DNA from: Defluviitaleaceae bacterium
Lineage (GTDB): Bacteria > Bacillota_A > Clostridia > Lachnospirales > WQUN01
Direction of reading: 5' to 3'
DNA length: 5,999 bases
Assembly (NCBI GenBank): GCA_009779525.1
Contig: WREB01000079.1
Coordinates: forward strand, 1 to 5,999
Within the stretch, counting starts at the first letter, position 1. Each line of letters starts with the position of its first letter. The translations under genes were made by a program, and so were the position numbers. This document shows, piece by piece, positions 5,938-5,999 of this stretch. Under the pieces are notes generated by a model. That model was not told the DNA's origin. It was given only the letters and a program-made list of their open reading frames with translations, and made no database searches.

Positions 5938-5999
5938 GTGTTCTGCTTTTACGCTCGGATGCAAGGTCAACCAATGCGAAACCGATTCGTTATTAAAAG
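5924..5999 (+). CDS. mtaB: tRNA threonylcarbamoyladenosine methylthiotransferase MtaB (5' part only, runs off the right edge)
   Basis: MtaB is a radical-SAM iron-sulfur enzyme that adds a methylthio group to t6A at position 37 of tRNAs, giving ms2t6A. Only 25 codons are visible. Residues 9-19 read FTLGCKVNQCE, the N-terminal signature of MtaB-type methylthiotransferases (usually TLGCKVNQYE), and C13 would be the first ligand of the N-terminal iron-sulfur cluster. The radical-SAM and TRAM domains would lie beyond the window. The ATG at 5924 lies inside the end of the flavodoxin-like gene, overlapping it by 14 bases in another frame, with no strong ribosome binding site. This suggests translation coupled to the upstream gene. 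The related MiaB and RimO families have different signatures here, so MtaB is favoured. Confidence 0.85.
   Translation, partial: MSRLECSAFTLGCKVNQCETDSLLK

Overview
The window is a GC-rich, densely coding bacterial segment. It holds six complete genes, the first 25 codons of a seventh at the right edge, and possibly the first codons of an eighth at the left edge. Gene content suggests a member of the Bacillota, probably a Clostridia-like lineage: a NadD / YqeK-type HD / RsfS block, Shine-Dalgarno sites close to consensus, a TTG start, and the long 'TCGDLF' form of NAD synthetase. This placement is an inference from gene order and family resemblance.

Layout. The minus strand at the left carries alanine racemase (alr), perhaps followed by a gene that starts in an ATGA overlap and leaves the window. 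Divergent from alr, after only 46 bp, a plus-strand unit encodes a fused NadD + YqeK-like HD protein and then RsfS. This unit converges with rpmB (ribosomal protein L28, four-cysteine form), which ends 6 bp from the rsfS stop. Upstream of rpmB on the same minus strand is a full-length NadE (NAD synthetase). A 182-bp intergenic region holds two divergent promoters, one for nadE and one for a plus-strand unit made of a flavodoxin-like protein with a long acidic tail and, overlapping its end, mtaB (tRNA methylthiotransferase).

How the genes fit together. NadD makes nicotinate adenine dinucleotide and NadE amidates it to NAD+, so the last two steps of NAD synthesis are both here, although in separate transcription units. 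The HD half of the fusion resembles YqeK, which hydrolyses diadenosine tetraphosphate. RsfS and L28 both belong to the large ribosomal subunit: RsfS silences it under starvation and L28 is a structural part. MtaB modifies tRNA. Apart from alr (cell-wall D-alanine), the theme is housekeeping nucleotide-cofactor and translation functions. I see no mobile element, CRISPR array, RNA gene or phage gene.

The most notable observation is in NadE. Its N-terminal glutaminase domain is present, but the catalytic cysteine position reads glycine (EIGSD where the family has EICED), and the loop after the catalytic lysine is shortened and lacks the usual LPNYxEFYE-type sequence. The synthetase domain looks intact. 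This suggests an enzyme that keeps a degenerate glutaminase domain and may need ammonia from elsewhere.
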